A stretch of DNA of 64,000 nucleotides. It comes from MWH-TA3 sp044353905. GTDB taxonomy: Bacteria > Actinomycetota > Actinomycetes > Actinomycetales > Microbacteriaceae. The DNA is taken from contig JBILBA010000001.1 in assembly GCA_044353905.1 (NCBI GenBank), positions 186,001 through 250,000 of the forward strand. Reading direction: 5' to 3'. The notes under the pieces were generated by a model. The model was not told the origin of the DNA, did no database searches, and was given only the letters and a program-made list of their open reading frames with translations. The translations under genes and the position numbers were made by a program. This document shows positions 16,841 to 25,735 of this stretch, piece by piece (within the stretch, counting starts at the first letter, position 1; every line of letters begins with the position of its first letter).

Positions 16841-17410
16841 TTAGCGAACGAAGTCTCTACCCACGAGAACAGTTACTTTTGCACCGGGGTACATGTCGGA
16901 TTGTTTGACAGCCGAGATGCCGAGGCTCTTCGCCACGCTCGTCGCCAACGGTAGGTCTTCGTCCGGCCCGTAGACAACCACACTGATCTTGATGGTCGAG
17001 TCCGCGGCGGCAGCGGTGGTGATGTTCGGCCATTCTTGCGCCTTGAGGATATCGGCTACATCGTCGGCGAGGGTCTCGGATGTCGTTCCGTTGAGCACCG
17101 TGATGGTGATGAGTTTCAGTTCTTTTTTCGTGAGGAGCGTCGGATCAACAACCGGAATCTCGGGGGTCGGCGTGGGTGTCGGCGTCGGAGTCGCCGTGAT
17201 GCCCAGAGCCGGAATGTCGAGGTCCTGAAGGTTTTTGGCATCGACAACGGCGACGCCAGCCAGTGCGGCAAGGATAAGACCCGCGGTGACTCCGACCGAA
17301 ATCAGAGACGTGGCCCACCACGGTCGACGGGAGATCGGCTGACGATGAGCGCCGGCTCGTCCGGCCTGAGCGCTTTTGTCATCGAATCGATCCTGTGGGT
17401 ATTTTGCCAC
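16841..17410 (-). CDS. Membrane-anchored LytR C-terminal-domain protein
   Basis: About 189 residues from a GTG at 17410, which keeps it clear of the DUF2332 gene; an earlier in-frame start at 17560 would overlap that gene by 118 bases. It has a basic cytoplasmic N-terminus of about 30 residues and one transmembrane segment (about 35-57). An extracellular Thr-Pro repeat linker follows, and then a LytR_C domain in the last 90 residues. That domain includes the LITITVLNGTTSETLADDVAD stretch and ends in a VTVLVGRDF strand. LytR_C domains occur alone or attached to LytR-CpsA-Psr wall-polymer ligases, so a cell-wall role is likely, but no LCP catalytic domain is present. Confidence 0.8.
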   Translation of the reverse strand: MAKYPQDRFDDKSAQAGRAGAHRQPISRRPWWATSLISVGVTAGLILAALAGVAVVDAKNLQDLDIPALGITATPTPTPTPTPEIPVVDPTLLTKKELKLITITVLNGTTSETLADDVADILKAQEWPNITTAAAADSTIKISVVVYGPDEDLPLATSVAKSLGISAVKQSDMYPGAKVTVLVGRDFVR

Positions 17411-17442
17411 GCGCTCGTCACATCCGTCTGAAGTCTGTCGGC

Positions 17443-18642
17443 CTACCGTTCGCCGGATTCGGCGAAACTTCGAACCAAAATTGGGTCGTACCGCCGTGCA
17501 GCGGGTAACTCCATTATCCCGTACAAACGTTGGTAGTAGCGCACGAGCGGCAGATTCCACACTTTTCGCACCAACGATTCCTTCGACCGAGTGGGTCCCC
17601 AGTTTTCGCGTTCAAACTCGATGAGGTCGACATCCTCTGGAGACAACCCCGACGAGCCATACACCGTGACCTGTCGGCCAAGCGGGTCGGTCGAGGCGAT
17701 GGGCATTCCGTCGAGGCTCAACACGAAGTCGCCCTCGATTCCCAACTCGTCCGCCGCGTCCCCGACCCGGGGGATGACACGACGTCCGTCAAGCGAAATC
17801 CAGCGCACTTTCGCACGCGAGCAGTATGCCGCGAATTTTTCGCGCTCGGCGGGATCGAGATACACGAGGACCGCGGGCGACGACACCACGATGGTGGCCT
17901 TGGGTGCGGCCTTTCGAGCGCGGGTCACAGCCGAACGGATCTCGGCCACCGCGTCCCCGGCAGTCAACATCGGGGGCGACTGTGCGACGATGTCTGCCGC
18001 CGCCCGCACGATGTCGAGGCGGTCGGTTTGCTCGGGCCACACGAGTGCCTCGAGCCAATCGCGGTCGGCCGGTTTGGTCACGTCGAGAGGACTGAGGTCA
18101 ATGCCTTCGCGATGCACGATGTTCGGGCGTCGCGGCGGGTTCGCTCCCCAGCCCGCGATGTCCGCATTCAGGGTCACTGTCGCCGGACCGTCCGCGGGGT
18201 GGGACAACACCTGACGCCCCCGCGCATTCCAGACGAACGAATACCGGTCGGGAAACAACGTCAATCCGGCCGAGGCTCCCACTTCGATTAGGGCGATGGG
18301 TCCGCGAATTCGGTCGAGGGCGACCAGGAGCGGGGTGCACCGCCGCGGGTCGTTGGTTTGTGTCGCCCGAGACTTTGCGAGTTTAGCGATGGCCGGCCAC
18401 AGCGCGAGGAAGTCGCCTCGGGCGGTCTCGAACGGCCGAAGTGGTACGCCGGCAACTCGGGCGCAGGTCAAAACGAGAACGGGTTGGCGCTTGGAAAGCG
18501 GAAGTTTTGTGACGAGGGCGAGAAGTTCGTCGTCTTCCGCGATTCCGAGTGCCCAGTCACGATAGCGCGGTGACTCGGCGCCCTCGGCGCTGGCGAACCG
18601 GCGAAACCAGTCGGCGGTTCGATCCCGCTCGCTGTTCGCCAT
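17443..18642 (-). CDS. DUF2332 family protein
   Basis: A 399-residue cytoplasmic protein of unknown function, typical of actinobacteria. The ATG at 18642 is preferred because a TAAACT box lies seven bases upstream and an extension would overlap the divergent msrB. Recognisable DUF2332 features are the N-terminal WFRRFASAEGAESPRYRDWALG, the middle IALIEVGASAGLTLFPDRYSF and WPEQTDRLD. The GASAGL strand resembles a nucleotide- or SAM-binding loop, but I see no full methyltransferase motif set, so I do not assign an activity. Confidence 0.85.
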   Translation of the reverse strand: MANSERDRTADWFRRFASAEGAESPRYRDWALGIAEDDELLALVTKLPLSKRQPVLVLTCARVAGVPLRPFETARGDFLALWPAIAKLAKSRATQTNDPRRCTPLLVALDRIRGPIALIEVGASAGLTLFPDRYSFVWNARGRQVLSHPADGPATVTLNADIAGWGANPPRRPNIVHREGIDLSPLDVTKPADRDWLEALVWPEQTDRLDIVRAAADIVAQSPPMLTAGDAVAEIRSAVTRARKAAPKATIVVSSPAVLVYLDPAEREKFAAYCSRAKVRWISLDGRRVIPRVGDAADELGIEGDFVLSLDGMPIASTDPLGRQVTVYGSSGLSPEDVDLIEFERENWGPTRSKESLVRKVWNLPLVRYYQRLYGIMELPAARRYDPILVRSFAESGER

Positions 18643-18663
18643 GTTTCCGAGTTTAATGGGGGC
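18643..18663. promoter_or_regulatory. 21-base divergent leaderless promoter region (DUF2332 gene / msrB)
   Basis: Only 21 bases separate the two divergent ATG codons. On the plus strand TTTAAT (18652-18657) ends six bases before the msrB ATG. On the minus strand TAAACT (18655-18650) ends seven bases before the DUF2332 ATG. The two -10 boxes overlap by four bases, so the -35 regions would lie inside the opposite genes. The two transcripts would compete for polymerase. Confidence 0.65.
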
Positions 18664-19068
18664 ATGACGGAAAACCCCAGCGAGCGAACCGACGCCGAGT
18701 GGCGCGAGGCTCTGACCCCCGAACAATTCCATGTGCTGCGCGAGGCCGGCACCGAGCGCCCGTGGACGGGCGAACTGCTCGAAGAGGACCGAGCTGGCCT
18801 GTACACGTGCGGCGGATGCGGTGCCGAACTGTTTGTTGCCGGCACCAAATTCGACAGCCACTGTGGTTGGCCGTCGTTCTACGAGACGATCAACCCCGAG
18901 GCGGTTGTGTTGCTCGAGGACAACACACTTGGACAAACGCGAACCGAGGTTCGGTGTTCGACCTGCAACGGACACCTTGGACACGTCTTCCCCGACGGAT
19001 TCGGGACACCCACGGGACTGCGCTATTGCATGAATTCGATTGCCCTGAAGTTCACACCGAACGAATAA
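18664..19068 (+). CDS. msrB: Peptide-methionine (R)-S-oxide reductase
   Basis: A 134-residue MsrB that repairs methionine-R-sulfoxide in oxidised proteins using thioredoxin. The SelR fold is complete: two zinc-binding Cys pairs (CGGCG and CSTCNGHLGHVF), HCGWPSFYETI, and the catalytic Cys in RYCMNSIALKF near the C-terminus. A TTTAAT box six bases before the ATG indicates a leaderless transcript sharing its promoter region with the DUF2332 gene. Confidence 0.96.
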   Translation: MTENPSERTDAEWREALTPEQFHVLREAGTERPWTGELLEEDRAGLYTCGGCGAELFVAGTKFDSHCGWPSFYETINPEAVVLLEDNTLGQTRTEVRCSTCNGHLGHVFPDGFGTPTGLRYCMNSIALKFTPNE

Positions 19069-19072
19069 TCTG

Positions 19073-19144
19073 AGCCTCGAGTGAGGATTGAACTCACGAC
19101 CCCTTCATTACGAGTGAAGTGCTCTACCACTGAGCTATCGAGGC
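19073..19144 (-). tRNA. tRNA-Thr (anticodon CGU)
   Basis: On the minus strand the gene starts GCCTCGATAGCTCAGTGG. The anticodon stem CTTCA/TGAAG encloses loop CTCGTAA, giving CGU. The T-arm is GTGAG/CTCAC with loop TTCAATC, and the acceptor closes with TCGAGGC. The CCA is not encoded. Confidence 0.95.
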
Positions 19145-19193
19145 ATCGCCGTTACGGCAACCGCACTAGGTTATCACGGGCGCGGGACTGCGT

Positions 19194-20333
19194 TTAAGCA
19201 GTCGCGACGCCGCTGGCTTCGACGAACAGCGCCTCGAGCGAGAGCAACGGCGTGACGTTTCGTTCGATTCGTCCACGGGCGACATCGATCGCGTCGAGGA
19301 TTCGAACCGCGTGGGCCGCATCGTGATGGGTGAGCCACGCGGCGATACCGTCGGCAAACTCGGGGTTGGTCAGCGGTACCTCGCCGCCAAGCGCGACGAC
19401 GAGAATGTCGCGGTACAGCGATTCGAGGTCAGTCAGAACTCGGTCGACCCCGTCGCGCAACGATCGGGTCGCCCTGCGTTTTTGGTTCTCTTCGAGCGTT
19501 TTCACCTGGGGCCGAAGACCGATCGGCACAGCTTCGCCGGGCGCAAGCCCGAGCGATTGCAGAAATTCGGATCGTTCGGATTCGTCGCGCGCCTCGGTGT
19601 ACGCCTTCGCGTCATCAGTTGCCAGCGTGACAATCTCGGCCGCCGCATTGACGGCTTCTGACACTGCGCGAATCCCCAGCACGAGCGAGAGGCTGCGAGC
19701 TCGACGTTCGCGTGCTTCGGGTGTCGTCGCAAGGCGACGCGCCATCCCGATGTGGCTCTGGGCGTGACGAGCCGACTGTTCGGCGATTGCGGCGTCAACT
19801 CCGTCACGCGAAACGAGCATCGCGGCGATGTCAGCTATCGGCGGAACCCCCAAGCGAACACTGCGAACGCGAGAGCGAATGGTCGGAATCACGTCTGCCT
19901 CACTCGGTGCACACAGAATCCAGATGGTTCGCGCGGCCGGTTCCTCTAGCGCCTTGAGTAGCACGTTTGAGGTTCGTTCGGCCATCCGGTCGGAGTCTTC
20001 GATAATGATGATTCGCCACGACGACGCGACCGGCGACCGATACGACGTCTCGACAAGTTCGCGAACCTCGTCGATGGGAATCAGCACGCGGTCGGTCGCG
20101 AGAACCGTGAGGTCGGGGTGGGTGAGCCCGCGCACCTGGCGGTCGATTACCTCGACGTCTTCGCCGGCACCCAACAGAGCGGCCGCAAAAGCCCTGGCAA
20201 CCAGGGACCGCCCGGAACCCGCGGGACCCGTGATCAGCCACGACTGAGCGAGAGTGTCGGGACTCGCTGCGGCGGAACGCATCTGTGCGATGACGGCATC
20301 GTGCCCGACGAGGTCATCCCACAGCGCGGTCAC
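19194..20333 (-). CDS. holB: DNA polymerase III subunit delta-prime
   Basis: A 379-residue clamp-loader subunit. The N-terminal AAA+ domain carries GPAGSGRSLVA at the P-loop with Arg in place of the Lys, as expected for a non-hydrolysing delta-prime subunit. A LLKALEEPAARTIWIL sensor-1 region and IRSRVRSVRL follow. It works with the tau/gamma and delta subunits to load the beta clamp. It is the last gene of a topA-tmk-holB operon with 4-base overlaps, which I recall as a conserved actinobacterial order. Confidence 0.94.
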   Translation of the reverse strand: MTALWDDLVGHDAVIAQMRSAAASPDTLAQSWLITGPAGSGRSLVARAFAAALLGAGEDVEVIDRQVRGLTHPDLTVLATDRVLIPIDEVRELVETSYRSPVASSWRIIIIEDSDRMAERTSNVLLKALEEPAARTIWILCAPSEADVIPTIRSRVRSVRLGVPPIADIAAMLVSRDGVDAAIAEQSARHAQSHIGMARRLATTPEARERRARSLSLVLGIRAVSEAVNAAAEIVTLATDDAKAYTEARDESERSEFLQSLGLAPGEAVPIGLRPQVKTLEENQKRRATRSLRDGVDRVLTDLESLYRDILVVALGGEVPLTNPEFADGIAAWLTHHDAAHAVRILDAIDVARGRIERNVTPLLSLEALFVEASGVATA

Positions 20334-20947
20334 GACAGTTCGCCCAACCGGGCAACGATGGCGTCTCGAATCACGTCCCGATCGAGAGTCGCATCGACCA
20401 CGAGAAATCTTTCGGGTTCGGCTGCGGCCATCGCCAAATAGGCATCCCGCACGCGCGTGTGGAAATCCAACGCTTCGGCTTCGAGACGATCGAATTGCTT
20501 GTTGGCGGCATCCAGTCGGTCCCGTCCAATCGCGGGATCAAGGTCGAGCACGACCGTGACATCCGGGACGAGTCCCTCGGTCGCCCACATGCTCACGTGG
20601 CGAACTTCGTCTGGGTCCAGAACGCGTCCCGCCCCTTGGTAGGCAACCGACGAATCGAGGTAACGATCTTGAATGACAACCGCCCCGCGCTCGAGTGCCG
20701 GCCGAACAACGGTCGCGATGTGATGGGCGCGATCTGCCGCGTACAGCAACGCTTCGGCGCGCGGCGCAATGTGCCCACGCGAGTGCAACACGATTTCGCG
20801 CAGTTCGTTCCCGAGGTCGGTGCCGCCCGGTTCGCGTGTGAAGACAACCTCGCGACCCTGAGCCGTGAACCACTCGCCGAGGAGAGCCGACTGCGTGCTT
20901 TTTCCTGTGCCGTCTCCACCCTCGAGCGTGATGAACAATCCGGTCAT
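20330..20947 (-). CDS. tmk: Thymidylate kinase
   Basis: A 205-residue kinase that phosphorylates dTMP to dTDP. The P-loop is EGGDGTGKST (Lys16). FTREPGG, the DRYLDSSVAYQG segment and a lid region follow. It overlaps topA upstream and holB downstream by four bases each, so the three are translationally coupled and serve DNA replication together. Confidence 0.97.
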   Translation of the reverse strand: MTGLFITLEGGDGTGKSTQSALLGEWFTAQGREVVFTREPGGTDLGNELREIVLHSRGHIAPRAEALLYAADRAHHIATVVRPALERGAVVIQDRYLDSSVAYQGAGRVLDPDEVRHVSMWATEGLVPDVTVVLDLDPAIGRDRLDAANKQFDRLEAEALDFHTRVRDAYLAMAAAEPERFLVVDATLDRDVIRDAIVARLGELS

Positions 20948-23613
20948 TTTTTGGCTCGGGTCACGCGTCGGATGGGTGTCTTCTTCGGAGCGGGACCCTT
21001 GGCGCGTCGGTCCGCGATCAGTTCAACCGCGCGTTCGTGAGAGACCTCTTCTGGGACTTCGCCCGCAGGAATCGTCGCGTTTGTCTCGCCGTCGGTGACG
21101 TAGGGGCCGAATTTGCCGCTCTTGACCTTGATCGGCTTGCCGCTCACGGGATCGGGCTCGAGTTCTTTGATGCTCGACGCCGAACGAGACCCGTATTTGG
21201 GCTGCGCAAACAATTCGAGGGCTTGCTCGAGCGTCACCTCAAAGATTGCTTGCTCGTTCTCGAGCGAACGCGAATCGGTCCCCTTCTTCAAATACGGACC
21301 GTATGGGCCGTTCTGTGCGGTGATGGGCTTTTCGGATTCCGGGTCGGTTCCGACAACACGGGGGAGTTCGAACAACCGAATGCAGGTTTCGAGGTCGACC
21401 GCGGTCGGGTCCATCGTCGAAAACAGCGACGCGGTGCGCGGCTTCGGGTCTTTGCCCTTGACCTTGCGCGGGGTGTATTCGGGCAGCGTGTAGACGGGTT
21501 CGTCGCCCTCGAGGATCTCGGGGTCGATCGGGCTTTCCTGGATGTACCCGCCGAATCGGCCGACGCGGGCCGTGATCATGCTGGTGCCGTCGGCGCTGAC
21601 CCCAATGGCGCGCGACCCGGGTTCAGGGGCGTCGCGCAACTCTCGAGCTTTCTCGAGCGTCAATTCATCGGGGGCGAGCCCGTCCGGCACAGACACATTG
21701 CGCTTTTCGTCTTCGCCGGTCTGGATCTCGAGATACGGCCCGTACTTACCGCTGCGCACGACAATGCCGTCGCCAAGCGGGAACGAGTTCGCTTCCCGGG
21801 CGTCGATCGTCGCTTTCCAGTCGACGCAGGTGTTCACGAGTCCAGCGTGATCGCCGGATCCGTAGTACCAACGTTGTAGGTAATCGGTGCCCTTGAGTTC
21901 TCCGACGGAAATCCGGTCGAGGTCGTTTTCAAGTTCGGCGGTGAAGTCGTATTCGACGAAGTCGGTATAAAACTTTTCCAATAACGTAATGACGGCGAAA
22001 GCAGTCCAACCGGGGACGAGTGCCGAACCACGTTTGGTGACATAACCGCGCTCGAACAGGACCCCAATGATGTTGGCATACGTCGACGGACGACCGATGC
22101 CGCGTTCTTCGAGTGCCTTGACGAGGCTCGCTTCGGTGAATCGCGGTGGCGGAGAAGTTTCGTGGGGCTTCGGCGTGACCTCGGGGACCGTGAGAACATC
22201 GCCGACCGTGAGGTTCGGGATTTTCGATTCGTCGTCCGCGTCGTCGTCATTGCGATCGACATCCTGGCCTTCTTCGTAGGCGGCGAGGAATCCGCGAATC
22301 GTGATGGTTGTGCCCGCGGCGGACATCGTTGCGGTGCCCAGTGCGCCAACCGGCGCCGTCATCGTGACGGAAACTGTTTCCCCGGTCGCGTCGACCATTT
22401 GTGACGCGACGGTTCGCTTCCAAATCAGGTCATACAAACGGAACTCGTCGGCCGACAGCAATTTGCGCATCTCGTCAGGGGTTTTGAACGTGTCCCCCGC
22501 CGGTCGAATCGCTTCGTGGGCTTCTTGGGCGTTCTTGACCTTGGACTGGTAGGTGCGCGGCTGGGTGGGGATCGAAGCTTGGCCGTACAGGGCGACCGCC
22601 TGCGAGCGGGCCGCGGAAACGGCCTGAGCCGACAGCGAAATCGAGTCGGTTCGCATATAGGTGATGTGCCCGTTTTGATACAGACTCTGGGCGATGCGCA
22701 TCGTGTCCCGCGAGCCGAGGCGCAACTTGCGTCCTGCCTCTTGCTGCAGAGTCGACGTCGTGAACGGCGCTGCCGGGCGGCGTGTGTAGGGCTTGGCCTC
22801 GATGCTGGACACCGTGGGGGCAGAGACCTCGAGGGCTTGCGCTAACTGACGCGCCGTCGTCTCGTCGAGAACAGTTGCGGTCGAGGTCAGCTTGCCGTTG
22901 TCGTCGAAGTCGCGACCGGTCGCGAGCTTGGCGTCGGCCAACTTGGTCACCTTGACCCCGAACGATTCGCCCTGCTTGGTCATGACCGTTGCGACGACAT
23001 CCCAATACGAGGCCGCGGTGAACGCCTGGCGTTCACGTTCACGTTCGACTATCAGGCGAAGTGCCGGAGATTGGACGCGGCCAGCACTCAGTCCTCGCCC
23101 GACCTTGCTCCAGAGCACAGGCGACAATTGATAACCGAACAGTCGATCAAGAATGCGTCGAGTTTCTTGCGCGTCAACGAGGGGCATGTCGATTTCGCGC
23201 GGATTTTCAACCGCCTCCGTGATCGCGTCTTTGGTGATCTCGTGAAAGACCATTCGCTTGACGGGAACCTTAGGCTTCAAAATCTCGAGCAAGTGCCAGG
23301 CGATCGATTCACCTTCGCGGTCCTCATCGGTCGCGAGCAGCAATTGGTCCGCGTTCTTCAACGCTTTCTTCAAATCAGTGATGGTGGACTTGGCCCGAGG
23401 CGTGTCTATATATATAGGCGCAAACCCATTCGCGATATCCACGCCGAACTGTCCGTGTGTCGCCTTGAGTTCAGCCGGCACTTCTTTGGGCTGCACAAGG
23501 TCACGCACGTGACCGACCGAGGCCAAAACCTCGTAACCGTCGCCAAGGTATTTGGCGATGGTTTTCGCCTTCGCGGGTGATTCCACGATGACGAGTGTGT
23601 GATTATCAGCCAC
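20944..23613 (-). CDS. topA: DNA topoisomerase I
   Basis: An 889-residue type IA topoisomerase that relaxes negative supercoils. The Toprim domain (VIVESPAKAKTIAKYLG and the acidic DEDREGE) is followed by the catalytic domain with Tyr319 in HITYMRTDSIS. The C-terminal third contains several GRFGGY/GPYGPYLK-type topo C-terminal repeats and ends in a basic tail (RRVTRAKK). There are no zinc fingers, as in actinobacterial TopA. It heads the topA-tmk-holB operon. The 157-base region upstream contains nothing else that I recognise. Confidence 0.97.
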   Translation of the reverse strand: MADNHTLVIVESPAKAKTIAKYLGDGYEVLASVGHVRDLVQPKEVPAELKATHGQFGVDIANGFAPIYIDTPRAKSTITDLKKALKNADQLLLATDEDREGESIAWHLLEILKPKVPVKRMVFHEITKDAITEAVENPREIDMPLVDAQETRRILDRLFGYQLSPVLWSKVGRGLSAGRVQSPALRLIVERERERQAFTAASYWDVVATVMTKQGESFGVKVTKLADAKLATGRDFDDNGKLTSTATVLDETTARQLAQALEVSAPTVSSIEAKPYTRRPAAPFTTSTLQQEAGRKLRLGSRDTMRIAQSLYQNGHITYMRTDSISLSAQAVSAARSQAVALYGQASIPTQPRTYQSKVKNAQEAHEAIRPAGDTFKTPDEMRKLLSADEFRLYDLIWKRTVASQMVDATGETVSVTMTAPVGALGTATMSAAGTTITIRGFLAAYEEGQDVDRNDDDADDESKIPNLTVGDVLTVPEVTPKPHETSPPPRFTEASLVKALEERGIGRPSTYANIIGVLFERGYVTKRGSALVPGWTAFAVITLLEKFYTDFVEYDFTAELENDLDRISVGELKGTDYLQRWYYGSGDHAGLVNTCVDWKATIDAREANSFPLGDGIVVRSGKYGPYLEIQTGEDEKRNVSVPDGLAPDELTLEKARELRDAPEPGSRAIGVSADGTSMITARVGRFGGYIQESPIDPEILEGDEPVYTLPEYTPRKVKGKDPKPRTASLFSTMDPTAVDLETCIRLFELPRVVGTDPESEKPITAQNGPYGPYLKKGTDSRSLENEQAIFEVTLEQALELFAQPKYGSRSASSIKELEPDPVSGKPIKVKSGKFGPYVTDGETNATIPAGEVPEEVSHERAVELIADRRAKGPAPKKTPIRRVTRAKK

Positions 23614-23770
23614 AGTTCTCCTTTTTCTGCCCTACGGCGAGAGTACCTCGAGCCTCCGAGATGCATCCCCAACCGAGGCGCAACATGTTTGCGAATAGCG
23701 ACTATACACAGCCTGTCAATGCGAACCACAACCGAACTATTCCCGTGGCGTGGCGAAAACAAGAAAATCG

Positions 23771-24073
23771 CTAGCGGTCCGGGCCAGCGACAGCCGTTGC
23801 ACTAACCCCGTCTTTGGACACTCGAACCGTCGCAACGCCGTTCGTCACCGCGCACGATTGCTGCCCGCGCGTAGCCGGCTCGCACGGCGTCGGGTCACCA
23901 GCGAGCACCCTGGTTGCCACCGTCGATGCGGCGAGTTCGGCGGTTCGAATCGCGTCGGTCACCCGCAGAATCACCGCAGCGCCTCCTAGTCCACCGAGCC
24001 CCAGCATCACGACGGCACCGAACAGCACAAGGGACGTCACACTGCCCGACCCGCGATCTAGCGCGGTGCGCAC
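23771..24073 (-). CDS. TadE-like secreted/membrane protein (Rv3654c-like)
   Basis: About 100 residues from a GTG at 24073 that lies inside the end of the tadE gene (16-base overlap). The N-terminal DRGSGSVTSLVLFGAVVMLGLGG is the class of prepilin-like start seen in actinobacterial tad loci: a short basic leader followed directly by a hydrophobic segment. A small extracytoplasmic part follows with two Cys (CEPATRGQQSC) that could form a disulfide. It is probably a minor pilin or accessory of a Flp/Tad pilus. A longer in-frame start exists but would lie within tadE. Confidence 0.75.
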   Translation of the reverse strand: MRTALDRGSGSVTSLVLFGAVVMLGLGGLGGAAVILRVTDAIRTAELAASTVATRVLAGDPTPCEPATRGQQSCAVTNGVATVRVSKDGVSATAVAGPDR

Positions 24074-24390
24074 TGTGTCACCGTGACATGACCCATAAGG
24101 GGCAATGGTGGCGGGAAACGAGCGTCGACGCAGATTTCCAAAGGCTCGTGACGAACCGACCACTCGGCTAACGGGACGCTCTTTTCCGATTGCGCCAGGC
24201 TCGATGCCTCTGGCTCGCCCCGAACAATCGCTCTGGCCGTCTCGGCCGCCACGGAGGTCGCCGAGATGGCGTCCATTGACCACCGAATCGCCCCGATCAC
24301 AAGCCCGACGACGAGTATCAAAGTGGGGATTGCGATGGCGATTTCCGTCGTGACGAGCCCGCGCTCGTCACGTGACGATCGACAGCGCAC
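24058..24390 (-). CDS. TadE-family pilus assembly protein
   Basis: A 110-residue protein with a GTG start overlapping the preceding DUF4244 gene by 23 bases. Residues 8-40 (DERGLVTTEIAIAIPTLILVVG) give a Gly followed by a hydrophobic helix with the Glu at position +5, the prepilin peptidase recognition pattern of TadE proteins. A small periplasm-type domain follows. It is predicted to be a minor pilin of the tad system. Confidence 0.85.
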   Translation of the reverse strand: MRCRSSRDERGLVTTEIAIAIPTLILVVGLVIGAIRWSMDAISATSVAAETARAIVRGEPEASSLAQSEKSVPLAEWSVRHEPLEICVDARFPPPLPLMGHVTVTQCAPR

Positions 24391-24553
24391 CGCTGATGAG
24401 GTCGGTCAGAAGGCTCTGCACCGGGTTGCTCTTGAGAACGACGGCGAGTAACCCTGCAAAGCCCGCGGCCGCAACCGTGGCGATGGCGTATTCGGCGGTG
24501 GCAGCGCCGCGTTCGGAGATGTCTGTTGTTTGCGTGGTGAATGTATTGGTCAT
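24368..24553 (-). CDS. DUF4244 / Flp pilin-like small protein
   Basis: A 61-residue protein. SERGAATAEYAIATVAAAGFAGLL matches the Flp-type prepilin pattern: a cleavage Gly followed by a hydrophobic helix beginning with a TAEYA motif carrying the conserved Glu. It is the probable major pilin subunit of the Tad pilus. It is first of three overlapping pilin-like genes. Confidence 0.85.
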   Translation of the reverse strand: MTNTFTTQTTDISERGAATAEYAIATVAAAGFAGLLAVVLKSNPVQSLLTDLISGALSIVT

Positions 24554-24643
24554 ACATTCAGGATGACTGGCGCGAGCGAACCACGGATATTCTCAACGTG
24601 GAGTGTTGATGGTTCTGCAGAATTACGTGCTGTGGATTACTGA

Positions 24644-25666
24644 CTAACTGTCAAACGCCGTCGTGTACCCGTTGATTGCGGGCTGTCCGCCAAGGTGCGC
24701 GTAGAGGACGCTGCTGCCCTCGGGGAAGTATCCCTCGCGCACGAGGTCGATCATGCCGGCCATTGATTTTCCTTCGTAGACGGGGTCGGTGATCATTCCG
24801 TCCATCCGTGCCGCGAGTTCAATGGCCTCGATTGTCCGAGGTCCAGCGATTCCATAAATTCCGTCGTGCCAGCGGTCGAGCAACACGATTTCGTCGTCGC
24901 GAACCTCACGACCTAGCTCGATTCCTGCGGCAGTGCGACGAGCGATACGAGCAATTTGATCCCACGTCTTTTCGACGGTTGCCGACGCGTCGATTCCAAT
25001 GACCGTGTGCGCACGGTCGGAGTGGGCGAATCCGGCGATCATTCCGCCTTGGGTTGACCCCGTCACGGAACAGACAATGACGTTGTCGAAAGTGAAACCG
25101 AGTTCCTTCTCTTGGTCTTCGACCTCGAACGCCCATCCAGCGAACCCGTGCCCACCGAGTTCGTGGTCGGATGCACCGGCGGGAATCGCATAGGGCTTGC
25201 CGCCACGGGACTCCACCGACTCAATCGCTTCTTCCCACGACTTGCGGAACCCGATGTCGAACCCGGCCGGGTCAAGACGAACGTCTGCGCCGAGGATGCG
25301 ACTCAACAGGATGTTCCCCGTCTTTTCATAGTTGACCTCGTCCCAGTCAACCCAGTGCTCTTGCACCAGAACGGCGCGAAGTCCCAACTTGGCGGCGACG
25401 GCAGCGACCTGGCGCGTGTGGTTCGATTGCACGCCACCGATTGACACGAGAGTGTCACACCCCTGATTGACGGCGTCCGCGACCAGGTATTCCAACTTGC
25501 GCGTCTTGTTTCCGCCGAACGCGATACCCGAGTTGACGTCTTCTCGCTTCGCCCACAATTCGACCTTGCCGCCGAGGTGTTCCGTCAGGCGGTCGAGGCG
25601 GTGAACCGGAGAAGCCCCGAATCGAAGGTTGATTCGCGGGGTGTTTTCTAGGGCGCTACGTGTCAT
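24644..25666 (-). CDS. acdS: 1-aminocyclopropane-1-carboxylate (ACC) deaminase
   Basis: A 340-residue PLP enzyme. The full ACC-deaminase signature is present: the PLP Lys54 in FGGNKTRKLEY, Ser81 in GGVQSNHTRQ, Tyr297-Glu298 in DPVYEGKSM and Leu325 in YAHLGG. These correspond to Lys51, Ser78, Tyr294-Glu295 and Leu322 of the characterised Pseudomonas enzyme and separate it from D-cysteine desulfhydrase. The reaction gives 2-oxobutyrate and ammonia, which lets bacteria use the plant ethylene precursor. It is divergent from acs with a 69-base shared region and sits inside the split tad locus. The closely related D-cysteine desulfhydrase activity is the main alternative. Confidence 0.9.
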   Translation of the reverse strand: MTRSALENTPRINLRFGASPVHRLDRLTEHLGGKVELWAKREDVNSGIAFGGNKTRKLEYLVADAVNQGCDTLVSIGGVQSNHTRQVAAVAAKLGLRAVLVQEHWVDWDEVNYEKTGNILLSRILGADVRLDPAGFDIGFRKSWEEAIESVESRGGKPYAIPAGASDHELGGHGFAGWAFEVEDQEKELGFTFDNVIVCSVTGSTQGGMIAGFAHSDRAHTVIGIDASATVEKTWDQIARIARRTAAGIELGREVRDDEIVLLDRWHDGIYGIAGPRTIEAIELAARMDGMITDPVYEGKSMAGMIDLVREGYFPEGSSVLYAHLGGQPAINGYTTAFDS

Positions 25667-25735
25667 GGGATAATACTATTCAGTGACGCACAGCCCACGC
25701 TGGTCCTCTAAACGGAAAGTCAGGCAAGGACAACG

